From positions 62,001-126,000 of the forward strand of contig NZ_WBWE01000013.1 in NCBI RefSeq assembly GCF_008932435.1: 64,000 nucleotides of DNA, given 5' to 3'. This DNA comes from Brucella pseudintermedia (GTDB taxonomy: Bacteria > Pseudomonadota > Alphaproteobacteria > Rhizobiales > Rhizobiaceae). Under the pieces are notes generated by a model. That model was not told the origin of the DNA. It was given only the letters and a program-made list of their open reading frames with translations, and made no database searches. Positions within the stretch are counted from its first letter, which is position 1; every line of letters begins with the position of its first letter. Of the stretch, positions 30,953 to 38,651 are shown in pieces. A program made the position numbers and the translations under genes.

Positions 30953-32122
30953 GTGACTAAGCAGCAGGTGAAAACAGAGAAGCTGGGTATAAACACGCGG
31001 CTGGCTCACGACGGTTATCAGCCGCGTGATTATCATGGCTTCGTGAACCCACCCGTTGTCCGCGCCTCAACCGTGCTTTTTCCCGATGCGGAAACGATGG
31101 CGACCGGCAACCAGAAATATACCTACGGCACGCGCGGCACGCCGACCAGCGATGCGCTTTGCAAGGCAATCGACGCGCTGGAAGGTTCGGCGGGCACGGT
31201 CTGCGTCCCGTCGGGGCTTGCGGCCGTCACGGTTCCACTTCTCGCTTTCCTCTCCCCCGGCGATCACGCGCTGTTTGTCGATTCGATTTATAATCCGACC
31301 CGCCATTTTGCCGATACGATCCTCAAGCGCATGGGCGTGGATGTCGAATATTACGATCCGGAGATCGGTTCAGGCATCGCGAAGCTGATGCGGGCGAACA
31401 CCAAGGTCGTATTCACGGAATCGCCTGCCTCGAACACGTTCGAGGTGCAGGATATTCCGGCCATCGTCGAAGAGGCGCACAAGGGCGGCGCCATCGTCAT
31501 GATGGACAATACATGGGCCACGCCGCTCTACTTCAAGGCGCTGGATTTCGGGGTGGACATTTCCATCCATGCCTCGACCAAATATCCGTCCGGCCATTCC
31601 GATATTCTGTTCGGCACGGTATCGGCCAATGAAAAATGCTGGCCGCAGCTTCTGGAAACCCACGGCACGCTTGGCCTTTGCACTTCGGCCGACGACACCT
31701 ACCAAATCCTGCGCGGCATGCGCACGATGGGCGTGCGGCTGGAACATCACCGCAAAAGCGCGCTGGAAATCGCGCGATGGCTGGAAGGCCACCCGGCGGT
31801 TGACCGTGTTCTGCATCCGGCGCTGGAAAGTCATCCCGGCCATGAAATCTGGAAGCGGGATTTTTCCGGCTCTTCCGGCATTTTCTCCATCGTGCTTGCC
31901 AAGGGCGGGCAGAAGGAAGCCCATGCCTTCCTCGACGCGCTGAAGATTTTCGGCCTTGGCTATTCCTGGGGCGGCTATGAAAGCCTCGCGGTTCACGTCC
32001 GCCTCAATGACCGGACGGTAGCCAAGGGCAACTATCCGGGACCGGTGATCCGCCTGCAGATCGGCCTGGAAGACGTGCCGGACCTCATTGCCGATCTCGA
32101 GAAAGGTTTCGCGGCAATCTAG
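30953..32122 (+). CDS. metC: Cystathionine beta-lyase
   Basis: A PLP enzyme that converts cystathionine to homocysteine, 389 residues. Motifs: YGTRGTPTSDALCKAID, the PLP pocket Y in DSIYNPTRHF, DNTWATPLYF, and the Schiff-base lysine in SIHASTKYPSGHSDILFG. The C-terminal YSWGGYESLAVHV and VIRLQIGLEDVPDLIADLE fit MetC rather than MetB. It begins with GTG, six bases after GGAGG. Its stop shares CTAG with the convergent AI-2E-family gene. Confidence 0.92.
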   Translation: MTKQQVKTEKLGINTRLAHDGYQPRDYHGFVNPPVVRASTVLFPDAETMATGNQKYTYGTRGTPTSDALCKAIDALEGSAGTVCVPSGLAAVTVPLLAFLSPGDHALFVDSIYNPTRHFADTILKRMGVDVEYYDPEIGSGIAKLMRANTKVVFTESPASNTFEVQDIPAIVEEAHKGGAIVMMDNTWATPLYFKALDFGVDISIHASTKYPSGHSDILFGTVSANEKCWPQLLETHGTLGLCTSADDTYQILRGMRTMGVRLEHHRKSALEIARWLEGHPAVDRVLHPALESHPGHEIWKRDFSGSSGIFSIVLAKGGQKEAHAFLDALKIFGLGYSWGGYESLAVHVRLNDRTVAKGNYPGPVIRLQIGLEDVPDLIADLEKGFAAI

Positions 32123-34053
32123 GCCGGTTTTGCCGCAGTCACCCTGCGTGACCGCGCGCCAGCCGTCTTCCTTGCGGCCTTCAGTGGTTTCGGCTCTCCC
32201 TTGGAGAGTCCTTCCACAATGGCCTCTATCATGGTGCAGGCGACGAAATCCGCCTGCATCTCCTCCCGCAACGCCTCCCGGTCGACAGACCGTGCTTCGT
32301 TCGGCTCGTGCCAAAGCACCACGCCAATCCTCACTGCGGGTTGCAGGCGTCGCAGACGGCGCACCGCGAACCGGGCATGGCGCGCCGCTTGCCGGTCCAG
32401 AAAACAGATTATCAGCGTATCCCTGCCGGAAACATCGAGCGCCTTCAGCCTTGCAGGCGTGAGCGCATCGTAGGCGAGGGCTTCTGCCGAAGCGCCCTGC
32501 ACGGCAAGCACCTGCGCCAGCATGACCGCAGCCGTGTCATCGAGCCCTCTTCGTCCGCCGAAGGTCAGAAGCGACCGGCCTTCGCCGGAGGGCAGTTCCA
32601 GACCGGCTGTGCTGTCATCGCCATCGGGACTTTCAATCGCGATCTCTTCGTCACCGCCCTCCTCCTCGCTGGCAATCTGCTCCAGATTGGCCACCAGCGT
32701 TTTCGTGCTTTCGGTGACGATCTGCAACTGCTGTTCGGTGAGCACGCCGCGAAGCCGGTCGCGTTCCGCCATCAGAAGTGCCGGAATCGCAACCGAACCA
32801 TAAAACTCGACGAGATATTTCTGTTCCAGCATTTCCTCTGCATTGTCGGTGGCTTCGTCGGGATCACCTGCCAGAAGCCGCTGATAGAGACGTTCCTTCG
32901 GGTCAAGCACAGGCTCGTTGCCGAACAGGATTTCCAGAAACTCGAATTTCGGAACATGACGGCCGAGCACCACGAGGCAGACTGTCAAAGGTGTCGACAG
33001 GACAAGCCCGACCGGCCCCCAAAGCCACGTCCAGAAAATGGCCGATACAATGATCGCAAGCGGCGAAAGGCCGGTGCGCGAGCCATAAAGCCATGGCTCA
33101 ACCACGTTATTGATAAGGAGCTCGATGACGATGAAGAGCCCGATCGTCCAGAGCAGCAGATTCCAGCCCGGCGCCACGGCAAAGGCAAGGAAAATCGGCA
33201 GGATGGCCGCAATGACCGGGCCTATATAGGGAACGAACCGCAGGACAATTGCCAGCATCCCCCACAGGGCCGCGTTGGGAATGCCCAGAATCCACAGGCC
33301 GAAGGCAAGAGGCACGCCATAGGTTATATTCACCACAAGCTGCGTCAGCAGATATTGCCCGACACGCTTTCCCGCATCCTGCAAGGCCTCGGTCGTGCGG
33401 TGAAGATCGCCGTAGCCCACTAGCCTTATGAAGCGGTCGCGCAGCTCCTCCCTTTCGAGCAGCATGAAAATCACCACGACAACGACGAGACCTGTCGTCG
33501 CCAGCGGCCCGATGAGCGGTTCAATGATGCTCCTCAATGTTTCAACCGGGTGGCGCGGCGCGAATATCTGGACAAGAAGCGGCTTTTCTTCCGGTTCATC
33601 GGAAGGCAAAGCCTTCGTTTTCTGCTCGGGTCTGTTTATTTCCGTGCCGATGCGCTCGGCGAAGCTGTTCAGCCTGTCGAAGAAACTGTTGTCAGACCCT
33701 GCTTCCTTGAGTGTCCTGATCTTCTCGATGATGTTGTACTGATAGAATGTAACATTCTGCGCGACTTCGGAAACCTGAAAGGCAACCACGGCACTGAATA
33801 CGGCCACGATCAGGAAGCCGCCCGCCACGCTGGTAATCACCGCGAACAGGCGCGGAAGACCAGCCCTGCGCAGAAAGGCGACAATCGGCGCCAGCGCGAA
33901 TGTCAGCAGCACCGCGATGGCCAGCGGCAGAAACACATCCTTTGCAAAATAGAGAATGGCGACAGCGACCGCCATTGCAGCCAGTGTGGGCAGACGCGGC
34001 GGCGCCGACGTGATCGGGCGAACGGCAGAATCCGGATTGTCGATATTCTCCAT
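32119..34053 (-). CDS. AI-2E-family (PerM-like) membrane protein with extra C-terminal domain
   Basis: A 644-residue protein. Residues 20-375 form the AI-2E transporter fold (helices such as AMAVAVAILYFAKDVFLPLAI and family segments GVPLAFGLWILGIPNAALWGM, FVPYIGPVIAAILPIFLA, VEPWLYGSRTGLSPLAIIVSAIFW). About 270 further residues are cytosolic: a helical part (LYQRLLAGDPDEATDNAEEML), an acidic linker (EEEGGDEEIAIESPDGDDS), a Rossmann-like segment (LDDTAAVMLAQVLAVQGASAE ... RDTLIICFLDRQAARHARF), and a basic tail. The last domain resembles a cobalamin-binding-like fold but lacks DxHxxG. A standard PerM protein ends near 350-400. Cargo is unknown. Confidence 0.85.
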   Translation of the reverse strand: MENIDNPDSAVRPITSAPPRLPTLAAMAVAVAILYFAKDVFLPLAIAVLLTFALAPIVAFLRRAGLPRLFAVITSVAGGFLIVAVFSAVVAFQVSEVAQNVTFYQYNIIEKIRTLKEAGSDNSFFDRLNSFAERIGTEINRPEQKTKALPSDEPEEKPLLVQIFAPRHPVETLRSIIEPLIGPLATTGLVVVVVIFMLLEREELRDRFIRLVGYGDLHRTTEALQDAGKRVGQYLLTQLVVNITYGVPLAFGLWILGIPNAALWGMLAIVLRFVPYIGPVIAAILPIFLAFAVAPGWNLLLWTIGLFIVIELLINNVVEPWLYGSRTGLSPLAIIVSAIFWTWLWGPVGLVLSTPLTVCLVVLGRHVPKFEFLEILFGNEPVLDPKERLYQRLLAGDPDEATDNAEEMLEQKYLVEFYGSVAIPALLMAERDRLRGVLTEQQLQIVTESTKTLVANLEQIASEEEGGDEEIAIESPDGDDSTAGLELPSGEGRSLLTFGGRRGLDDTAAVMLAQVLAVQGASAEALAYDALTPARLKALDVSGRDTLIICFLDRQAARHARFAVRRLRRLQPAVRIGVVLWHEPNEARSVDREALREEMQADFVACTMIEAIVEGLSKGEPKPLKAARKTAGARSRRVTAAKPA

Positions 34054-34139
34054 TGAACCCCTCTCTTGCCGCTTTATGGCTTTCGGCTTGTCAGCCGGGT
34101 AACTGAAAAAGGAGCGTTCGGTTCCATAGATCGAGGGAG

Positions 34140-34240
34140 CAAATAATAACTTTAATTAGCGGATACTAATGATAATATTTCGATAAAATTATTACCTCAA
34201 TGGAAGTAAATATTAATATGAATTAAATACATAAATGATC
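34140..34240. other. AT-rich leader upstream of the receptor-channel gene
   Basis: About 100 bases rich in A and T, with many TA and TTAA/TAAT steps, in a window that is otherwise GC-rich. It lies 30-130 bases before the glutamate-receptor-like gene. Such patches attract AT-binding silencers; in this group the Ros/MucR regulator is a candidate. Function inferred. Confidence 0.5.
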
Positions 34241-34266
34241 CGGATTGGAGAATATGCAGGAAAATT

Positions 34267-35382
34267 ATGGGGGACGTTATGTCATTAATGCCAGCAATGA
34301 GTTTATTCAGTCGCGATTTATGGAAAGTTCTGCTCGCTCTACTTTTGGTGGTAACTTCTTCATTCGCACACGCCCAGCAAACGCCTCGACCTGTTCAGGT
34401 CGGCGTGTATGTCAGCGAGCCTTTCGTCAATAAGGAGGGCGATTCTTACTCCGGCATGGCCATCGACATTTGGCACGATATCGCCACACGCATGAAGCTT
34501 GCTTCGCAATATGTGGAATATCCCAACTATGGGGAACTGGTGAAGGCCGTTTCCGAAGGCAAGGTCGAAGCCGCCGTCACCAATCTCACGATTACCGAGA
34601 GCCGGGCAGAAATCATCGATTTCACGCATCCGTGGTTCGATGCGGGCTTGCGCATCATGATCCACACTCAGGCGGGCAGCGGATGGGACGATCTTGTTAA
34701 TCGCCTGGATGATGCCGGGCACTTGGCGACCTATGCCTGGATATTGTTCATTCTCATCGCCGCCACTGTGGTGCTGACGATATTCGACCGGCGTTTCGAC
34801 GAAGGCTTTCCAAAGCGCTGGCGCGAGGGGCTGGCCGAGAGCTTCTACCACGTGGTTTCAATTGCGACCTCCGGCAAAACCTCGCGCAAGAACCTGTTCG
34901 GCTGGGTGGGGCGCATCTGGCAGACATTCTGGATGGTGTTCGGTATTGCGATTATCGCCTACCTGACTTCATCAATCACCAGCGTCATGACCGTTGCGCA
35001 TATCGACAACAACATTTCCAGCCTGTCCGACCTGCAAGGGAAATCGGTCGGCGTGCGTGCGGGCAGTGTCGCGGAGCAGTTCCTCAAATCGCGCTCCATC
35101 GCGACCGTCCCTTTCGACCATTTGCCGGACGCGGTCGCGGCCCTCGTGAATGACGAAATTGCGGCAATCGTCGGCGATGGCCCTGTCCTGGACTATTATG
35201 CCCATCAGCATGCCGACCAGCCGATTGATCTCGTCGGCAATGTGTTCAGCCCGGACAAATATGGCTTCGGCTTCCCGCGCCAGAGCGAACTTGTCAAACC
35301 GGCGAGCGTGGCGATCATCAGCGCCCATGAGAATGAGGAAATCGCCAAGCTGAAAGCCAAATATTTCGGCCCCGAGAATTGA
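34267..35382 (+). CDS. Prokaryotic ionotropic glutamate receptor-like channel
   Basis: A 371-residue protein in which a periplasmic amino-acid-binding domain is split by a pore module. Signal peptide to about 36. S1 lobe at 40-145 contains TNLTITESRAEIIDFTHPWF, where the Arg (113) and Thr residues match the ligand carboxylate site. M1 155-173, re-entrant P-loop about 190-205 (ESFYHVVSIATSGKT), and M2 about 214-241 ending AYLTSSITSVMTVA, which sits where animal receptors have SYTANLAAF. S2 lobe 245-370 includes GVRAGSVAEQFL and GDGPVLDYY, whose Asp (304) suits the amino group. The filter is not TVGYG as in GluR0. AGGA precedes the ATG; a second start at 34279 is possible. Confidence 0.85.
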   Translation: MGDVMSLMPAMSLFSRDLWKVLLALLLVVTSSFAHAQQTPRPVQVGVYVSEPFVNKEGDSYSGMAIDIWHDIATRMKLASQYVEYPNYGELVKAVSEGKVEAAVTNLTITESRAEIIDFTHPWFDAGLRIMIHTQAGSGWDDLVNRLDDAGHLATYAWILFILIAATVVLTIFDRRFDEGFPKRWREGLAESFYHVVSIATSGKTSRKNLFGWVGRIWQTFWMVFGIAIIAYLTSSITSVMTVAHIDNNISSLSDLQGKSVGVRAGSVAEQFLKSRSIATVPFDHLPDAVAALVNDEIAAIVGDGPVLDYYAHQHADQPIDLVGNVFSPDKYGFGFPRQSELVKPASVAIISAHENEEIAKLKAKYFGPEN

Positions 35383-35394
35383 TGACACGGACGC

Positions 35395-35423
35395 AAAAAG
35401 GCGACCATAGGCCGCCTTTTTTC
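35395..35423 (+). terminator. Terminator after the receptor-channel gene
   Basis: AAAAAGGCG (35395-35403) pairs with CGCCTTTTT (35413-35421), followed by more T. It can act in both directions between this gene and the convergent RcnB-like gene. Confidence 0.82.
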
Positions 35424-35440
35424 ATTCTCGCAGAGGATTT

Positions 35441-35779
35441 TTACCGTCCCGCGACGATGGACGAAATGATGCCGGTTGCGATGCCGATCAGCATGTAGTC
35501 GTTATTGACCTTCACCCAATGATAACCGCGCGGCGGCTTGCGCAGCTTGTAGCGCGAATAGTTGTTCACCACGTGGCCGCGATAGTTCGGCGGCAGTCGG
35601 TTGCCCTTCTTCCAGTTGTGCTGACGGCGGTTGTCGTATTTGCGCGCATCGTATTTCGGGCCGTTCTTGTGCATCTGGCCGTAGGACGGCTTGCCGTGTT
35701 GCGACGGATAAGACTGGGCCATCGCAGCAGGCGCAGCAAGAAATGAAAGGGCAGTGAGAGCAATAACGATCCGCTTCAT
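35441..35779 (-). CDS. RcnB-family exported protein
   Basis: A 112-residue exported protein. Signal peptide to about 21 (LSFLAAPAAMA-QS). The mature part is rich in Tyr, Lys, Arg and Asn, and its C-terminal half has the RcnB pattern: GNRLPPNYRGHVVNNYSRYKLRKPPRGYHWVKVNNDYMLIGIATGII. RcnB of E. coli is a periplasmic protein needed for nickel/cobalt homeostasis, but most family members are uncharacterised. AAGGAAG precedes the ATG. Confidence 0.85.
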   Translation of the reverse strand: MKRIVIALTALSFLAAPAAMAQSYPSQHGKPSYGQMHKNGPKYDARKYDNRRQHNWKKGNRLPPNYRGHVVNNYSRYKLRKPPRGYHWVKVNNDYMLIGIATGIISSIVAGR

Positions 35780-35984
35780 GTCGGCTTCCTTTGTTGTATT
35801 CGATGGGGTGACAATGCGCCCGCTAATGTGAATGCCAAGTGAATGGGAGCATTAAATAAGTTTAATGATTTCACCGGTCTGGAACGAAATCGAGTTCCTG
35901 CGTTTCCCATTTGCCTGAAATGCGCTAGGTAGAAGCCATATTCGTGCGCACCCCGAAAAGAGGGAATTGTCAGAGGACTGGATC

Positions 35985-36077
35985 ATGATGAACTGGGTTT
36001 TCATTCTGCAGGGCGTTATCGCGTTCGGACTGGCCGCACTGGCCATCGCAGTCATTCTGCGGCATCGCCGCCACTGA
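35985..36077 (+). CDS. 30-residue single-span membrane peptide
   Basis: A short frame encoding MMNWVFILQGVIAFGLAALA and ten more residues ending in RHRRH. It is one hydrophobic helix (about 4-25) with a basic His/Arg tail, the usual design of bacterial membrane microproteins. GAGGA lies nine bases before the first ATG. Nothing else occupies the 400 bases between the RcnB-like and glycine-zipper genes. I know no characterised homologue. Translation is inferred from the start region and composition. Confidence 0.55.
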   Translation: MMNWVFILQGVIAFGLAALAIAVILRHRRH

Positions 36078-36180
36078 CAGGCGATCCGCAGTATTTTCGC
36101 ACGGCCCGCCAGTTCCGAAGCAACGGAACATGAAGTCGATCGTTTAAGCTTGGTCTGGTATTCCTGAGGAGGAGACAAGA

Positions 36181-36429
36181 ATGCGGAAGGTAGCGCTTGG
36201 GTTGGTTGCCCTGCTCGCGATCACGGGCTGCACCACCACGGAAAAAGATCTTTCCATCGGCACCGGCGCAGGTGCCATCATCGGCGGCATTGCCGGCGGC
36301 GGACGCGGCGCATTGATTGGTGCCGGCGCGGGCGCGCTGGGAGGCTTGCTGGTGCGTGAACTGCGCAATGGCAATTGCCAGTATCGCGACCGCCACGGCC
36401 GCATTTATGTGGCTCGCTGCAGACGATAG
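36181..36429 (+). CDS. Glycine-zipper 2TM-domain lipoprotein
   Basis: An 82-residue protein with a lipobox (LLAITGC-TT, Cys at 17) and a glycine-zipper repeat (GTGAGAIIGGIAGGGRGALI then GAGAGALGGLLVREL), as in SlyB/Omp10-type outer-membrane lipoproteins. The C-terminus has two further cysteines (NGNCQYRDRHGRIYVARCRR). GAGGAGGAGA precedes the ATG. It ends 22 bases before a terminator. Likely role is in envelope integrity, by family. Confidence 0.88.
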   Translation: MRKVALGLVALLAITGCTTTEKDLSIGTGAGAIIGGIAGGGRGALIGAGAGALGGLLVRELRNGNCQYRDRHGRIYVARCRR

Positions 36430-36451
36430 TCCTGCACTTCAATACTTACAG

Positions 36452-36477
36452 AAAGCGCCGGTTTTCCGGCGCTTTTG
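36452..36477 (+). terminator. Terminator after the glycine-zipper gene
   Basis: AAAGCGCCGG-tttt-CCGGCGCTTT is a perfect 10-bp stem with a short T-run. Confidence 0.85.
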
Positions 36478-36569
36478 CGTTTCGATATCCTCGATCTGCC
36501 TACCCTGATTGGAACCTTTGACCGCCGATGTCGTTCTATACGCAATCGAGACAGTTGAGGAGAATTCCG

Positions 36570-37073
36570 ATGAAGCTTGTTCTCAAGGCCGCCCTTGTCG
36601 CACTTGGCGTTTTTGCGGCGGGCGCAGCGCAGGCGGCAAACGCCATATCCACCACCAATCTCAATATCCGCACCGGTCCCGGTACGCGCTATGCCACTTT
36701 GGGTTCCATTCCGAGCGGCGCGCCCGTAACGGTGCGCGGCTGCACGTCGGGTTACGGCTGGTGCCAGGTTAGCTACGGCCCGACCTTTGGCTGGGCTTCG
36801 TCGCGTTATCTGGCATTCCGGGAGGGAACCTCGGGCGGTTATTCCGGCGATTTCGGTCGAACGGCTGCGCTGATCGGCATTCCGCTTATCGCTGGCGTCG
36901 CCATAGGCTCGGCACTCAACGACCGTGACGACTATTGGTATCGCGACCGTCGCTATTATCGGAACAGACATTGGGATCGCCGCGACTGGCGCGACCGTCC
37001 CCGCTGGCATGGCAATCACGGTCCGCGTGTTTACCTGAGGCAGCGCGGACCTGACGGACCGCACGGGCAGTAA
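36570..37073 (+). CDS. Exported SH3-domain protein
   Basis: A 167-residue exported protein. Signal peptide to about 22 (VFAAGAAQA-AN). A bacterial SH3 (SH3_3) domain occupies about 25-85: STTNLNIRTGPGTRYATLGS, VRGCTSGYGWCQVSYG and GWASSRYLAF. A short hydrophobic helix follows (LIGIPLIAGVAIGSALN), then a tail rich in Arg, Tyr and Trp (DRDDYWYRDRRYYRN). GAGGAG lies eight bases before the ATG. Such proteins often contact peptidoglycan. Two cysteines in the SH3 domain could form a disulphide. Confidence 0.88.
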   Translation: MKLVLKAALVALGVFAAGAAQAANAISTTNLNIRTGPGTRYATLGSIPSGAPVTVRGCTSGYGWCQVSYGPTFGWASSRYLAFREGTSGGYSGDFGRTAALIGIPLIAGVAIGSALNDRDDYWYRDRRYYRNRHWDRRDWRDRPRWHGNHGPRVYLRQRGPDGPHGQ

Positions 37074-37163
37074 ACAGCCAATTCAGGTAGAGACAGCAAC
37101 GCCGCGAAAAGAGCCGCCTCGTGGCGTTTGCGCGCGGTGTGGCAATCGACATGAAAAGTAAGG

Positions 37164-37240
37164 TGGCGATCCCGACAGGATTCGAACCTGTGACCATCGG
37201 CTTAGAAGGCCGGTGCTCTATCCAGCTGAGCTACGGGACC
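37164..37240 (-). tRNA. tRNA-Arg (anticodon TCT)
   Basis: A 77-base cloverleaf. The acceptor GGTCCCG pairs with CGGGATC with one G-T; the D arm is GCTCAGCTGGATAGAGC, the anticodon loop CTTCTAA gives TCT, the T arm is ACAGGTTCGAATCCTGT, and CCA is encoded. It reads AGA codons. Confidence 0.96.
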
Positions 37241-37346
37241 TCGAAAAAAATCGAAGATATTTCAATGAATGCAAGGCTTTGAAGGCAAAGCCTTGCCGAA
37301 TTATCGCTTTGTTTGGCCTGAAACAAGTGTCAGGCCGAACAGGCAA

Positions 37347-37652
37347 TCAGTGGGTCCAGGGCATTGTCCGATCGAAACGGAAATTGTCCGAATAGGAAAC
37401 CTTGCGGCGCTTCGGCTCGTTCGGCTCGAAAACGCGATATGCAATGCCGTTGCGCTTTGCATAATCGACGGCTTCTTCCTGAGTGGCGAAGAACAGACGA
37501 ATCTGGCTCTTCATATCGCCGGAAGAAGTGTAGCCCATCAAAGGCTCGACCACGCGCGGGCTTTCCGGCTCATATTCCAGAAGCCACTGGTCTGTTTTGG
37601 CCTGACCGGACTGCATTGCAGTCTTAGCTGGACGGTAAATACGTGCAACCAT
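37347..37652 (-). CDS. NDUFS4-like complex I accessory subunit
   Basis: A 101-residue protein of the ETC complex I conserved-region family, the bacterial counterpart of mitochondrial NDUFS4 (18 kDa, AQDQ). Segments that match: VARIYRPAKTAMQSGQAKTDQWLLEYE, PLMGYTSSGDMKSQIRLFF, EEAVDYAKRNGIAYRVFEP and the C-terminal YSDNFRFDRTMPWTH. ATG 37652 is used; the 18 codons upstream are not conserved. It lies between two tRNA genes, away from nuo genes. With the NDUFS6-like protein at 20309 it would stabilise the NADH-dehydrogenase arm. Confidence 0.9.
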   Translation of the reverse strand: MVARIYRPAKTAMQSGQAKTDQWLLEYEPESPRVVEPLMGYTSSGDMKSQIRLFFATQEEAVDYAKRNGIAYRVFEPNEPKRRKVSYSDNFRFDRTMPWTH

Positions 37653-37804
37653 TTGAAGAACCCTGAACCACTCTCTTGCCCCGCCGGGGAGCTGAAAATC
37701 CACCAAGGCAATAGTTTACACGGCAATGCATGTCAACGCGATAAAGACGCACGCCACAAACCGCGGCTAGCGTTCATATGTCGGTCATTTAATCTTGGGG
37801 AAGA

Positions 37805-37881
37805 TGGTCGGAGCGGCAGGATTCGAACCTGCGACCCCCTGATCCCAAATCAGGTGCGCTACCAGACTGCGCTACGCTCCG
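37805..37881 (-). tRNA. tRNA-Pro (anticodon TGG)
   Basis: A 77-base cloverleaf. The acceptor CGGAGCG pairs with CGCTCCG, the anticodon loop TTTGGGA gives TGG, the T arm is GCAGGTTCGAATCCTGC, and CCA is encoded. It reads CCA and related proline codons. Confidence 0.96.
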
Positions 37882-38077
37882 TCGCTTTCAAGCGGGTGCG
37901 GCTTCACTAGATAATCAAACGGGATAAAGCAAGAGGCAAAATTATCAGATTGCGCTTTTTCCCCGCACCACGCGCATTTCATTGATGGACATCCGTCTTT
38001 TTCGACGATTTGCCCGGCGGAACCAAATCGCGCGGGTTGGCGTTCTCACTTCACGAGCAACCAGCTGGAGACTGAAT

Positions 38078-38224
38078 GTGAACAGAAACGGGCTTTATCT
38101 GATTATTGGCGCGCTGATCGTCGTGGCCGCCGGCTTGGCGGTGTATGTCTATCGCGAAGAGACCAAACCCGCCGGGATCGAGATGAAAATCGGAGAAGAC
38201 GGCGTTTCCATTCAGGAAAATTAG
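38078..38224 (+). CDS. Small single-span membrane protein, 48 residues
   Basis: Begins with GTG: MNRNGLYLIIGALIVVAAGL, giving one N-terminal transmembrane helix, then VYVYREETKPAGIEMKIG and an acidic end. GGAG lies 8 bases before the GTG. The frame is open 32 codons further upstream but that part is Arg-rich and lacks a ribosome-binding site. Topology suggests an inner-membrane anchor with a short soluble tail. No function is known to me; it looks conserved in style with annotated short proteins of Hyphomicrobiales. Confidence 0.65.
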   Translation: MNRNGLYLIIGALIVVAAGLAVYVYREETKPAGIEMKIGEDGVSIQEN

Positions 38225-38342
38225 GATCGAAACGAAGTTATAAACATATAAACCGATTAAGATTTCAAGCGCTTACGCTTTGTGATGAAACGTTTTCGCC
38301 CTCGCCATGTTATTTGGGGCACCAGATAAAACGGAGGACCAA

Positions 38343-38501
38343 ATGGGTATCCAGACTGTTTCCGATGAGCTTTATCGTCGTCATGAACGCGAATGGGCAG
38401 AGCTGCGCAACGCGGTTGAAGCAAGCGAAGCCAACCAACGGCAGCAGGAAAAGGCATCGGGCCAGACTTCCTGCGATCACAAGACGTCTGGCCACCAGTA
38501 A
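38343..38501 (+). CDS. Small soluble protein, 52 residues
   Basis: Encodes MGIQTVSDELYRRHEREWAE and a helical, charged remainder (LRNAVEASEANQRQQEKASG) with a single Cys near the C-terminus. GGAGG stands 6 bases before the ATG and a strong terminator follows 20 bases after the stop, which supports a real single-gene transcript. I do not recognise the family and assign no function. Confidence 0.65.
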   Translation: MGIQTVSDELYRRHEREWAELRNAVEASEANQRQQEKASGQTSCDHKTSGHQ

Positions 38502-38522
38502 GTCTTACCAACCTGCCTCGAA

Positions 38523-38547
38523 ACGCCGCGAAAGCGGCGTTTTTTGT
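38523..38547 (+). terminator. Terminator after the 52-residue gene
   Basis: ACGCCGC-gaaa-GCGGCGT followed by TTTTT; stem of 7 bp with a stable GAAA tetraloop. Confidence 0.88.
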
Positions 38548-38651
38548 TTGCGATGCATCGGCCGGGCCGCACCCGCCGAAAGCTGCGGTAACCAAATGCG
38601 AAGGAACAATTGGTAGCGTCTCCCCATTGCGATTCGAACAGGAGACAGACG

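Noticed and set aside
35855-35872. TTAA-N6-TTAA as a CtrA box
   Set aside because: Spacing is 6 rather than 7, so it does not fit the consensus.
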